DNA of 64,000 nucleotides from Argyresthia goedartella. Taxonomy: Eukaryota > Arthropoda > Insecta > Lepidoptera > Argyresthiidae. A model generated the notes under the pieces. The model was not told the DNA's origin and did no database searches. It saw only the letters and a program-made list of their open reading frames with translations. The DNA lies in contig OX463815.1 in the NCBI GenBank assembly GCA_949825045.1, positions 15,431,231-15,495,230 on the forward strand. The letters are read 5' to 3'. This document shows positions 1-50,439 of the stretch, piece after piece (the first letter of the stretch is position 1; the number at the start of each line of letters is the position of its first letter). The position numbers and the translations under genes were made by a program.

Positions 1-38804
<38,804 letters not shown>

Positions 38805-38838
38805 CCTTGACGCTGCCGACGACGACGGTTCCCTGCGG

Positions 38839-38882
38839 CTAAGCGGTCATCGTCGGCATCGATAGCGGAAAGGGAATTTATA
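38839..38882 (-). promoter_or_regulatory. Candidate TATA box and upstream short ORFs of the helicase gene
   Basis: On the minus strand TATAAAT lies at 38882-38876, about 75 bp before the start codon. Two in-frame upstream ATGs (38859 and 38850) lead to a TAG at 38841-38839, a 4-6 codon upstream ORF. A TATCGATG motif, close to the insect DRE core, lies between. Transcription would start near 38850, so one or both upstream ATGs may fall outside the mRNA. Confidence 0.35.
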
Positions 38883-39944
38883 GTCCGATGAAAAACACGA
38901 CTTGTCACACCAGTATCCAGTTCTATTTAAGTATAAATAAAACACTTAGAAATTACAAACTGAGATCCACATTTTACAGGAAGTAGAGTTCTTTGTAGAC
39001 ATTCCCTCAGGACGCTTCAACATTATTTCTCAGAATGAAAAAAGCCGGATGATCCAGCCCATTGTTCACAATGGAAGTAAAACATGTTTATATGCACTGA
39101 ACCATTATTTTGATAGTTCTAATTGTCGAATGATGCGAAATTACAATCCGCAATTATCAGGAAGCCATTACCCACAATTAAATTCGACAAGCGTGTGTTT
39201 ACAAAAATAGTCGGAAGATGTCACGAAAAACATAAACTTTAACCTTCCAAAACTTAGGGTACATTATTGCATGTTAAAAGCCATGGGTAAGTATGCAAGT
39301 TACAATGGTACCGTTTTTGATTGCCGAACAAAAAACATCCTTCTTGCATTGTATCGAAACGTTAGAGTTACATGGCGAAATCTATTGCTGGCAACATTAT
39401 TTATCGATTTTTGGTTTGTCTGTGGCCAGTTCATTGAATGAAAATTAAAATTGAATGAAAGAAAGTAGTGTTGCACCTAACTTCGAGCGATTGATTCTCC
39501 TCTGGCGCTTGGTTGTAGCTTAGATAGAATAGTTGTTCTCATGATCTGTCGTCTGCTGGCTCTGTCTGTCGTCGGGCTCAACTGGCTCTCTTCTGTCGCA
39601 CCTCCGCCTTCTGCATTATTTCTAGCTGGGCCAGTTCGCGTCGTTTCAGCTTCTCCCAGTTGTTCCCCACTCTGCATCCGTACTTTAATAACTCCACCAT
39701 CTCTCAATCACCGCTGAATCTGTAAACTTTGTCGCGGATTGATTAATTCGTTTATTTAACTTTAGTGCCTTCCTTACAACAAATGGAAAATTATCATTTT
39801 AGAAAAGTACATGGGGCGGCGGAAATAAAGTTACCTACACTCATACAAAATATAAATCCGGCACTGCTGAGAGGCTTCATAATTTTTCTACAGAGCACCC
39901 TTTTTCGAAGATTTTGAAGGCAAAAACAGTTATTTCTTCGATAT
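38883..39944. other. Upstream region of the helicase gene
   Basis: No gene is recognised. A charged minus-strand frame at 39477-39707 has no family I can name and no start context. Confidence 0.4.
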
Positions 39945-40135
39945 GACTGATGAACTCTGTGGCGCTGCGGTTGTGGCTCTGCCTACCAGGCTAGAGGTCC
40001 CGGGTTCGATCCCCGGCTGGGGATAAAGAAAAAATATACCCCAGATCTTGGATGTTAATCTGTGTGACGTCGCTGTTTCTAGTTCCCACGACACAACAAT
40101 GTAAGTGCCTGTATGAAAATGTTTATGTTTAAAAA
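39945..40135 (+). mobile_element. tRNA-derived SINE
   Basis: Box A (TGGCTCTGCCTACCAGG) and box B (GGTTCGATCCCCGG), then CTTGGATGTTAATCTGTGTG and GTTTCTAGTTCCCACGACAC. Same family as 27887. Confidence 0.85.
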
Positions 40136-41517
40136 ATTGTACCTATACTATACTGGAAACTGTTTTAACTCATAGGCTGTTACAGCCCGCGCCAGGAATA
40201 AAGAGTGCTCGGAGAAACTGGTGGGGATTAGCGATGGGCGGTGGATATATTCCCAATGTACCTATTTGGGTATATACCGGGTGCATTGGGTATATACCCG
40301 GTAAATATCCGAATGCCATTAAGGTGGGTATATAAAAATATAAAACAAATATGGTGAAAATGAAGAACTAAGTATGCCAATCAGTTCTAACTAACGTCCT
40401 CTTCGCATAGTACGTCTTAGCGATTTGTCGCTTAACTTATATTTAAAAATTTAGTCACGTATTAGTTATATTTTTGTATGGGAAGTAACACAATCATATT
40501 TAAATATAAAATAATAATCATAAGCTTCATCAGGAATCACTATCCGTTGATAAAACTCTGTCAATTGTCACATTTAAAACATTCAAATCCTTCGGGACTG
40601 AAGTGGCTTGACATTAGGTAGATACATAATGAAAACAATAGGATTCATTTTACCGGTACCAAGAAGGGACAAATGACCTAATTAGGTACACCTACCTGGA
40701 CTGACGCAACAGAACACACATAGCCAGATTTAGAAAGGCTTATCCCTGTTTGCATAATTACCAACATGTCTCTTTCCTACTGCGGTTCGAAGACTGCAGT
40801 TCGTCTTCCGTCTGTTGTGTGTGCGTCGTTGTGTGTGTACCTTGCTTGTTTTGGATTTTGGTGGTGATTTATATGACGACTTGGCTTTGCTATAAGGACT
40901 CCTAAGATAATCGGCGGTGCTAAAGACTCAAGACTATTTTTTCCTGCTTCTAATGGTGAGTACTACTTTTTGAATTCATGGGTATCTTCTGTTATTTTTA
41001 GAACGAAATCTTCGAAATAAGGTTTTTTTAACTGTCAAGCGCCAAATACAGTTGTCCATTGTATTTTAAAGATCTATCTACCTGTGCTAACAATAAAAAA
41101 TTGTTGGCGTATACATCTCGGAAAAAAAACAAACATGAACGACAAACTTGAAAGTAATGTTAGAATATTACACAAAAACTGATTACTGATGGCTGATTAA
41201 CTATTGACGAAGCATCAAGTGCTAAACTTTTTTTTAAATCCAACAAATTGGAAACGAACATGACTGGCAATCAAAAATTAAATCATAATGGCGGTTAGGT
41301 TAGGTCTTCCGAGAGGTTTCAGTAAAATTTTACATTTCATTAAAGAAAAAGACTGATTGTTTTAGATACCTATCCTTCTTACATTGTTTTAGATACCTAT
41401 CTGCTCATCGTCCCTAGTAATTCTGCTTTTAAAGCAAGACAGCTATGCCTATTTTCTACAACTGAGTTTCCTCTAATAAATAACAGATATTAAGAGAATT
41501 GTCTTGTTTGCCCAGTT

Positions 41518-41645
41518 ATAGGTGCCGCCATCCACGAAGACGCGTGACGTAGTTATTTGCATCATTCTCTTTCATCGGGGCACTCTGCTGAAAGACAAAG
41601 ATGCAAATAGCTACGTCACGCGTCTTCGTGGATGGCGGCACCTAT
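41518..41645. repeat. Near-perfect 46-bp inverted repeat
   Basis: Arms 41518-41563 and 41600-41645 pair at 45 of 46 positions, the exception giving a G-U pair in RNA. They begin ATAGGTGCCGCCATCCACGA and enclose a 36-nt loop in which CTTTCA/TGAAAG extend the stem. The repeat sits in the presumed 5' intron of the hAT transposase. Confidence 0.92.
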
Positions 41646-42067
41646 ATGGAGATATAGTTACGTGGTTTTTTGACATGACTCTTGCAACATCTGTTAACAA
41701 AAGAACTTGTTTTATAATCCTAACAACAGAGTGGGTTAAAGCAATGAGATTTTTTCTTTGACAGTTCAAAGACCCATCTACTTGCTCAGCGCCATCTATC
41801 GATCGCTTAAAAGCAAGTTTGAACGGTAGACGAAACAGCCTCAGAACTATAGGTAGAGAAACTATTTATTTACTGGAGTCAGAGGTTACCGGTCAAGTCT
41901 TCTTGAATCAAATAAAAAAATCTCTCAACATCTGTTTCATATAAAAAAAAGATAATTTATCTTATACTCTTATTAAAAACTGATACTTTTACATTGACTA
42001 AATGTTAATTAAGTACCTACGTGCATAAATATTATTTTTTTTGTGTCTTTTTCAGGATTAAGACAAA

Positions 42068-43919
42068 ATGGGCAAACCAAGAAAAGAAAAGGTTTGGAAA
42101 CACTTCAGAGTTTCTGAAGACAAGACTGTCATGTGTGTTTACTACGACAAGAAATGCCAGAGAGCCAATGTAAATAGAGCGGAACGTCACTTGAAAAAAT
42201 GCTTCAAATGTCCTGAAAAATACAAAGCCGAATTAATTCAATCAACGTCAAGCAATAAGGAGAGGGTCCATGAAACACTATACTAAAACATCTCGTCTAA
42301 TTCATCGAGTGCTACAAATACCACACTTGCAGTAACATCGACAGCACAATCTGGGACAGTAGTAATGTTGTCTGCTGAACAAAAGCAACGCTTAGACATG
42401 AGTTTAGCAAAAGCAATATATGTCACGGGATCACCTCTGACAATGGTCGAACATCCTTTGTGGGCAGACTTTTTTGGACTACTTCAACCTTTGTTCACGT
42501 TGCCTTCTTGAAAATCAATTTCCACGACTTACTTTAATAAGATTTATGGTGCAAAGAAACGGCTGATGAACTGGAGTCGCAACATTACTTACATTTGCAA
42601 TGCGATGGATGGAGCGACATTCGCAACGAGGGGATAATCAATTTCATTATATCAAAACCGGAGCCAGTATTCGTTAAAAGCTTGGACACTGCTGAGAATC
42701 GCCACACTAGTGAATATTCATCCCAAGAAACACTTAAGGTCATGGCAGAATACGGAGAAAGGACGTTTTTGTCTTGGTAGGTGACAATGCCAGCAACATT
42801 AAAAACTCACACCCTCAATTTATTGTGCCAAGACGTGCTTAAACCAGAAACATTGAAATTTTTTATTGATCTGGTAACACGATGCATAAAGACTATACGA
42901 AAGATTCAAATCCTATTCGCGCTTCTAGCAAATATAGTGAAAGAAAAACAAGTAGCCTTTAAAGTTGCCGTGCAAAACGCGCTGGGGCTCACACTGCGTC
43001 AGCTTGCAGAGCTTGGAGAAAACTAAACTTGCGTTGCAAACCTTGGCAGTCCATGAAGAGGCGTCAGTTTTGTCAACAGAAGTAAAACAATATTTGCTAG
43101 ATGAACAATTTTGGACAAAAAATAAACAGACCATCTGCATATTGAAACCGATTACGGAAGCCATATTCAAACTTGAATCAGATAAGTTTAATCCCACCAA
43201 AAACGTTCTGTAAAAAACTAGCCAAGTCTCGATGGAGCTGCTTGTTTATGTCTAAAAAGTAATGAAATCTAGACAAAGTCATGCAAAGTCTAAAGTTCCT
43301 TACTACGATTTCTTTATTATTATAGTTAATGTTGTGTGACTTGGCCGTTGAACATTCTTTATACGTTAGTGGTTACAAGTCAAATGAAATGGATGAAGAG
43401 GAAACAATTGAAGCTATGGAGTACATAAACACGACCGCAAACCACCTGGATATCCAAATTGTTGAGAGCCTCGCAAGTTACAGAGCTAATGACGGCAAAC
43501 TGTGGGGCAAACCATTTATATGGAGCAATGTGAGTTCAATAAATCCAGTAACTTGGTGGAAAGGACTTCGTAGTACTTCTTTGTTGTGCAAAGTCGCTGT
43601 AAGAATATTGACGGCACCATGTACATCAGCCGCTGTAGAGCGCTCGTTCAGCGTCCAGGGGAGAATACATAGTAAAATTAGAAATCGATTAACAGCCGCA
43701 AGGGCTGCCAAAATAGCATATGTATATTGTAATTGGAACCTACAGAATAGAACAAACATACGTCCAAATACTGAAGACAACGAAGAATCTCCGGTAACTT
43801 CTCCCTCAGACACGGAAATTTCAAATGGCGAAGATGACCCTTCAGGTCCAAATCAGACGGACTTCGAATTTTTTGATATTTCTCACATCGATGAAGTTAG
43901 TGCTCATTCTGATGATTAA
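42068..43919 (+). pseudogene. BED-type hAT transposase, decayed
   Basis: A BED finger (MGKPRKEKVWKHF, CVYYDKKC, RHLKKC) ends at a premature TAA at 42284. The same frame continues (SAEQKQRLDMSLAKAIYVTG) to a further break near 42510. Later pieces are LQCDGWSDIRNEG, ENRHTSEY and, intact at 43329-43919, WWKGL...CTSAAVERSFSVQG with HSKIRNRL (dimerisation region) and an acidic tail. Several stops and frameshifts. Confidence 0.88.
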
Positions 43920-45097
43920 AGTAGATAAATAATATAACACTTATGCCCTAAGCTAAATTGTAAAAAATATATTTATAATAATGTTAGAGTTAAGTAAAGT
44001 GTTTGTAATAAGACCTGTTATTTACATATTTTTTTTATTGTTGTACCTGTGGGTTTTTGGGAATAATTATATAATTTAGTCTAATTTTGCCAATTACTTG
44101 TTTTATTTTTATTCGCATACTTACCAACGCATAGATAGTTTTGTATGAATCCACATTCTATTAATGGTGAATGAAAATGGAATATTAGTACAGTCCTAAT
44201 CATACCTGCCTCCCATTTCAATGTTAGTAACTGCTTTTGACAGAATTTTGGTGATAAGTCAATAATTTACTATCGGATTTGCTTCTCAAATAGAAAAACT
44301 ATTTTATCAGTCATACAAAATACTTTTTTTAATACAAATGGTAAGTACTGTCGAAGTATTATGACCATGATATATTTTTTTCCCATACAAATAACTAAAA
44401 CTGGAATAACTTTGTAAATATAAGTTTAACGAAAAATTGCCAAGATGTACTTTAGTTGAGGAAGATTGTTTAGAACTGATTTGCGTACTTTGATTTTATT
44501 TTTAACGATTTTCATACTAACTGAAAAGCACTATTTTATACTTCCAGCAAATGGGTGCATACGGGTATTTACCGGGTGCGTGTTTGCAAATATACCCAAA
44601 AGTGGTTATATACTTGGGTACGTGCCCATCTCTAGTGGGGATTACTTCGCATGAGTACAGTCGCGGATAATTCCGAAGTGCAATATTAGGGTTAGTGTGA
44701 AGAAATGTGTGTTCAGGACTTTCTTCAATTATATTTTATCTCTGCTTGATATTTTGATAATGAGGGTATACTTATTAGACCGTGTAAATAATTCTGAAGG
44801 AGAAAAAGAAGAAATAATGGAGTTTATATCAAATAAACATATCTCTATAATATTTCTTTGGCTGGAGGTTATTGTGGCTAAATTTAAATTGGGTTAAACC
44901 TAGGTTAATTTGAAACTTAGATACATAAAAGAGATAAATAACCCCCTAGGGCCTAGTAGATATAAACACCTAGTTAACAATAAAAAAACATCATTTTTTT
45001 AAGTCCTGCACACTCTTTCCTTCCCGCTAACCAATAATTTGTAACAATAAAACCACTTCAAACCAATTCAGTTAGTAACACAAAATAATGTTTATTA

Positions 45098-45470
45098 TTA
45101 ATCATCTGACAGTAATGCTATTCCTTCCTTTAAATCATCCTGCGAAATGGAATAAGGCTGCGGTTGGATGCTGGAGGAACTCGTAGAAGGCACTTGATCA
45201 TCGTCATTGGAAGATTCGCTATCCACAACATGTAACACTAAGACTTGTTGACCTGTTTCTAACTACTTTTTTTTTATTGTGTCTTCTAACATGTTTTGTG
45301 GTATGATGGATGATGTGGCTGATTTAGTCTTTGCCAGTTTTAAATCATCCACGATTTCATCAGACTCCTTTTTGATGGAACAGTTTACATTGTAGATCAT
45401 TTTTCTGGCTTGCCTTTTTACCCCTTTCTTTTTCGGGATCTTCGATCAGCGAAAGGTAAAGTACCTATGC
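45098..45470 (-). pseudogene. Mariner-like transposase remnant
   Basis: Minus-strand frames read KRKGVKRQARKMIYNVNCSI and KESDEIVDDLKLAKT, then after a break VVDSESSNDDDQVPSTSSS and DDLKEGIALLSDD with a stop at 45100-45098. The first part resembles the N-terminus of insect DDE_3-type transposases, the last an acidic C-terminal tail; the catalytic domain is deleted. Confidence 0.5.
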
Positions 45471-45495
45471 GACTGTACTCAGGAAGCGTTGAGAC

Positions 45496-47495
45496 TAGAG
45501 ATGGGCAGTGCTATTAATCATGTTAATATTATTTGGCTAGTAACAGGTTAATAACCGGTTAATAGCCAGTTAGTAGCCAAAATGGCTATAAACCCTGCTA
45601 TTAATGTTTTTTATAACGATCATGTTTTTTACGGTTATATTATCATTAGTGATCTGAAATTCAGATGCTTTCGGTCAAGTCTGTTGCGGACTTCTCAGCC
45701 AAGTGCGAATCAGAATTTTCGGGAAATTTTGACGGGAAAAAGTCGTGAAAAGGGTGTCCTAGTTACTAGTCCAATTTGCTTCAAAATCAATATCTGGGGA
45801 TCCGGTTGAAGTGTGATCATGATTCTGATGTCAGATTATGAAAAAGTGGCCACCATTTTGAACTTTGCAGTTCCTGGTCCGATTTGCTTCAAAATCGATA
45901 TCTGGAGATTTCATATTGCGTAAACATTCATGAGATTCATCTAATTAAAACTTAAAAAGTGTGGCATACACACTTTTTATGCATGCTCAATAGCTATCAC
46001 CAACTTAAGTACCTATTATAAATCTAAACGAAAACCAGTGAAGTTCGTACAGATTTGGCAAAATATTACAAAATAACTCAATGAATAAAAAACTAAATCC
46101 CCAGACAGTGCTTTTAGTGGATATGAAACCTTCCCCCGACCGCATAGTTCGTACCATTCAGGTAGACACACGGGCTCTCTCTCGAACGCAGAACATTTTC
46201 AGATATATATTTGTGCCAGAAAGAGATGGAGTGCGTCTTCGCCGAACACTTCTGCCTGCGTATCCGGTCAAGTACCAAACCTCCAGCCATTGGCGATTTT
46301 GAACCTTAATTTAAGGTATTCACAACCTACCACCAGAAAAAATGAAACAGATTCACTTAGCTAGTGGAAGGGGATTTGCAGCTCTACTCAGTTGCATAAA
46401 ATTGCAATTGCGAATTTGTCAGCTCCTTGTACATCAGCAGCTACTGAAAGGACGTTTAGTGCTCAAGCTGATGTACGTAATGCTAAAAAGAATAGGCTAA
46501 CTACAGAACGGGCAGGAAAAATAACGTATATATCCCACAATTGGAACTTATCAAACAGACCATCCTATACAACAAGTATACTAGTCACAGAAAGCGATCA
46601 GATGGATTGCTACTCGGAGTCACAGCCACCGACACCAGATATAAACGAAGTCGATGAAGATGAAATCAACCAATCAACCCAACAGAAATTGATCCATTAG
46701 AATCCGATCCTATCCAAGAAGCCGATCCAATCCAAGATGCCAATCCAATCCAATTGCTTATCAGGGCAGAAGGCAGTGATTGGGCTGCAGAATAACTTTT
46801 TAATTAGGCACACAATAAAACATGAAAGCAAAAAATAAATAAAAAAATAACAAAAATCATTGTAAATTAAAAAGCTGATTGAAACATTTTAAATGGGCCA
46901 GATTAGTTCCAAAAAATTGCATTCACATTGTTTTAGATTTAGATTTTCCTAATTCTGATAACCATGGAGGGAAATTTTAAAACAATAATAGCTGGGTTAG
47001 GTTAGATTCTAGGTAATAGCCTCTAGAGGGCGCAACATCCCTTTGGCTTTGACATAGTCAAATAAAAATGGCGGCCACTTTTTCAAAACCAGACGGCAGA
47101 ATCATGATTAAACTCCAACCGGCTCCCCAGATATAAATTTTGAAGCAAATCAGACCAATAATTACGAAGTTCAAAATGGCGGCTATTTTATTAAAATCTA
47201 ACTTCAGAATCATGATTGGACTCGAACAGGATCCACAGATATCGATTTTGAAGCAAATCGGACTAGTAACTACGACACCTTTTCCCCGACTTTTTCCCGT
47301 CAAAATTTCCCGAAAATTCTGATTCACACTTGGCCGATAAATCCGCAACGGACTTGACCGAAAACATCCGTATTTCCGATCACTAGATAAAATGTACAAC
47401 CATAAAAAATCAGTTTTGTATTAAAAACATTAATAGCAGGGTTTTGGCTATTAACCGATTAATAGCCAAACGATCTAGCTATTAACTCATCTCTA
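45496..47495 (+). mobile_element. hAT-derived element, 2000 bp, with 8-bp duplication
   Basis: GTTGAGAC at 45488-45495 and 47496-47503. Ends TAGAGATGGGCAG and, inverted, TAGAGATGAGTTAATAG. About 300-bp subterminal inverted repeats (45640-45910 versus 47395-47060) share TTGCTTCAAAATC.ATATCTG. Most of the transposase is missing. Confidence 0.9.
46392..46700 (+). pseudogene. hAT transposase C-terminal fragment
   Basis: LSAPCTSAATERTFSAQADV then NRLTTERAGKITYISHNWNL parallel the C-terminus of the transposase at 43600-43750, so the two elements are related. It is followed by an acidic tail; the catalytic part is absent. Confidence 0.85.
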
Positions 47496-47700
47496 GTTGA
47501 GACGTGCTTTCGATGCGCGGAACGGGAATAGGCTGATTATCCCTATATAGTCTGTGGACTGATCTACGAATCAAGTGCCGGCGCTGTCTAACGTCCCCGT
47601 CACACCTCACTTCCACGCGTCAAACACCTCTGAAAAGTGACTACTGCGCATTCAAGAACAGCGTTCTTTACTCCTGGAGTGGCGCGGGCTGTTCACAACC

Positions 47701-48118
47701 TTACTTTTATTACGTTTTTTTTTTAATATAAATATGCGAAATATTTTGCGTAACAAATCCTTTGAGTAATAATGTATAAATATAAGTATATGTTTGATAT
47801 ATATAAAAAATTTTGCTTTTGTATTTTATTTAGTATATATCATGTATTAAATTATTATGTTTTAGTTGTAAACAATTAGATGTACAGTTTTATTGCGCAC
47901 TAGGACTCTCCTGTTGCACAATTTTTCCTGTCCTACCTAGGTTTGCTGGTAGAAATCTCTCTTTAGAGATAAGCTCGCCTTTGCTCATAAAATGTTTTGT
48001 TACCTTACTATTTCTATAAGATTTCTGTGCAATAAAGAATATGAATATGAATGAAATACTAGAGTAGGCGCGCAAACTGACTTTCATGCAGCTATAAGTA
48101 GAGAGAATTCACTCAACA
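47701..48118. other. Intergenic, no recognised feature
   Basis: AT-rich; a LINE-like 3' end may be present at 47990-48045 (AATAAAGAATATGAATATGA). Confidence 0.35.
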
Positions 48119-48126
48119 CCAATTCA

Positions 48127-49263
48127 CAGTGTTGCCGTTCTGGCGACTTTGTCGCTAGATCTAGGGGATTTCGTGACTGTTTAGCGGGAAAAAATTTCGT
48201 TTCAGCGACAAATAAATATTTAGCGACTTTTAGCGTCTTTTGAACCGTAGGCTAGGCGACTTTTTTCAGAAATATCACGATGTATTGATTTTAATGTGAA
48301 ATTAGGAGAAGAAATACAAAAACGGCTTCCGACTATCTATGAAACCCTAGAAAAAATGGCTCCATTGAGCGAGGAAGAGGCACTAAAACAATCGAAAAAC
48401 AAATCAATATTAGATCTTGCAAAGGAAATGAGAATTTCAGAAGAAAAAATAGACAAAATTTTGCAGCAGTAGAAAACTATTCACTTTGTCGATTGGAGTC
48501 CGCTAAATGGAAATCCTAATAGCTTTTGGGCTAAAGTGGCTGCATATAAAAATGCAGTAGGAATAAATACCTTTCAGGATTTACGTGATTTCGCTATCGC
48601 TATATTATCATTGCCACATTCAAACGCAGAAGTGGAAAGAGTGTTTAGCTCTATGAATATTGTGAAAAACAAACTTCGCAATACACTTTCTGACAAAACG
48701 CTAAATTATATTCTTCTAATCAGAAATTAACTCAGAATTAAAAACAAAAATTGCTCTACATATGATCTTCCGGAAGAAGTTGCCAAACGAAGATCAAAAG
48801 CAACCAGAGACCTTGGAGAGGCTTCATCTTCCGCTGACATTATAATTGAACACCCAGATGTCTTCTTCCTTGATTTTGAAATTTAGGTATAAGTACCTAG
48901 CTAATTATCAAGTTTTTTTGTAAAGTAATTAATGCTTACCTACATATTTAACTATTTAAAGATTAAGGATTAGGTGTTTTATTGGTTACTGGTTTTTTTT
49001 AATAAACATGTTTCATTTATTTTGCCTGTTCAATATATTAACAGTTTTGTTAGATTATTATTTATTTATTCATTTTAGTGTAATAAAAGGTGTTTGCATG
49101 AGTTACAAAAGTATAAAACTAGATTAGACTTAGGCAACAGCGCTTTATATAACAGATAAAATCTAGGGACATCTAGCGGATTTTCAGAAAAGATTTTATC
49201 GCATATCTAGCGGAATTTTTCAGAGTATCTAGCGACTTAAAATTTTGTAGAACGGCAACACTG
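48127..49263 (+). mobile_element. hAT-derived element, 1137 bp, with 8-bp duplication
   Basis: CCAATTCA at 48119-48126 and 49264-49271. Inverted ends CAGTGTTGCCGTTCT. Subterminal AGCGACTTTT/TCTAGCG motifs repeat at both ends. It is an internally deleted copy. Confidence 0.92.
48299..48730 (+). pseudogene. hAT transposase C-terminal fragment (second family)
   Basis: The frame reads EEIQKRLPTIYETLEKMAPL, a TAG at 48470-48472, then FWAKVAAYKNAVGINTF and LPHSNAEVERVFSSMNIVKN, the hAT dimerisation motif of a different family from the 42-47 kb elements. It ends at 48730. Confidence 0.85.
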
Positions 49264-49360
49264 CCAATTCAGTCTGTGCCAAGCGCTTGCCGAGCCGTGA
49301 CGATTTTGATGCGAGAGTAATAAACTAAATAATGCCGTAATGTGCTCTGCGGTACTGTAA

Positions 49361-49782
49361 AAAACCGGTCAAGTGCGAGTCTAAATCGCGCACGAAGGGT
49401 TCCGTGCCACCGTTCAATGGAAGCGATCGATGGTGTGGAGTGAATAGTTAGGATTTTACACAGCAAAATATTGTATACAAAGTTACGGTGCGGTTACTTT
49501 CACACTCCATGTACGTAACCAGGTGCATCCATAAGTTTGTATGTGGTATTGAAAGAATTGTTGTATGGGAGCCCCCTTAAATATTTCTTTTATCCTGTTT
49601 TTTATAGCGGCAACATAAATACATAATCTGTGAAAATTTCAACTCTCTAGCTAGCTAGGTTCTTGAGATACTGCCTGGTGACAGACGGACGGACGGACGG
49701 ACGGACGCGGACGGACGGACGGTCAGCGGAGTCTTAGTGATAGGGTCCCGTTTGGAACCCTTCGGGTACGGAACCCTAAAAT
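49361..49782 (+). repeat. CCGGTCAAGTGCGAG-type interspersed repeat
   Basis: Runs from AAAACCGGTCAAGTGCGAGT through GCACGAAGGGTTCCG, GTGAAAATTTCAACTCTC and a (GGAC)n run (49686-49722) to GGGTCCCG and TACGGAACCCTAAAA. Near-identical to 59189-59595. Confidence 0.85.
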
Positions 49783-50439
49783 AAAAGATACAAAATACAC
49801 GCCTGCGCTTAAAAGGATGCAACCAGTATAGGCAGGATTCACTCGATAGGTATACTTTTGGGCAAAGGCGACTGTACGTCTTCGGCATGTCGCATCTGAG
49901 CGCAAAGATTTTTATCTATGACAACTGACACGCCCGCTCTCGTCAAGAGGCCGGGCTCATATTTTGTTCGAGCTAGCGCCTCTAGTATTTATACATTATT
50001 TATTACTGAAAGAACAAACCGTTCTTAATGTAAACGTTGAATATAAAAATATATGTAACTTTACGCAAAACCACCATAGGGGCGAATACACATCTATCTT
50101 ACTTTGGTTTTGTTTTTAAAAATGAGTGTTTTACCTATGCAATAAACAATTTAAGCAATCTTTTCCCATGTCGTCATGAAAGTTCATCATTGTATCGTCT
50201 GAATTGACAAATATTTTTGTAGAACTCGTACCTCATATCCAAAGGTAAAGCCAATGTAAAGTTGTTTTTTTTTATTTGAACAAAGAAACTGTCAAAATGA
50301 CATTCCAGTTCTTGAAAACATTTTTTATCATTGTTATTTTTCAGAAACAAGACAAACACAAGTTTATGCTCATCACACAAATGTTCGCCCTGGGCGGGGT
50401 TCGAACCTGCCTACGGAGCCATCAATATAGTTATCGACA
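49783..50439. other. Intergenic with a SINE fragment
   Basis: 50385-50420 holds an inverted tRNA-like box B (GGGGTTCGAACCTGCCTA) of a worn SINE, minus strand. The rest is unassigned. Confidence 0.4.

Larger units (their letters stand above)
40229..44634 (+). mobile_element. hAT element, 4406 bp, with 8-bp duplication
   Basis: GTGGGGAT occurs at 40221-40228 and 44635-44642. The ends are TAGCGATGGGCGG and TAGAGATGGGCACG (inverted). Subterminal GGGTATATACCC-like motifs occur at both ends. Transposase lies at 42068-43919, with a likely 5' intron (donor ATG|GTGAGTAC at 40956, acceptor TTTTTCAG at 42055). Confidence 0.92.
40175..47700 (-). mobile_element. Mariner-like element, host to two hAT insertions
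   Basis: Inverted ends GGCTGTTACAGCCCGCGCCA (40175-40194) and, on the other strand, GGTTGTGAACAGCCCGCGCC (47700-47681); similarity continues inward (AGGARTAAAGAR.GCT). Without the two hAT elements only about 1.1 kb remains, including a transposase N-terminal scrap at 45098-45470. No reliable TA duplication was seen. Confidence 0.65.

Noticed and set aside
39477..39707. 76-aa minus-strand charged ORF
   Set aside because: No recognisable family, no splice partners and no start context; may be a gag-like scrap but cannot be supported.
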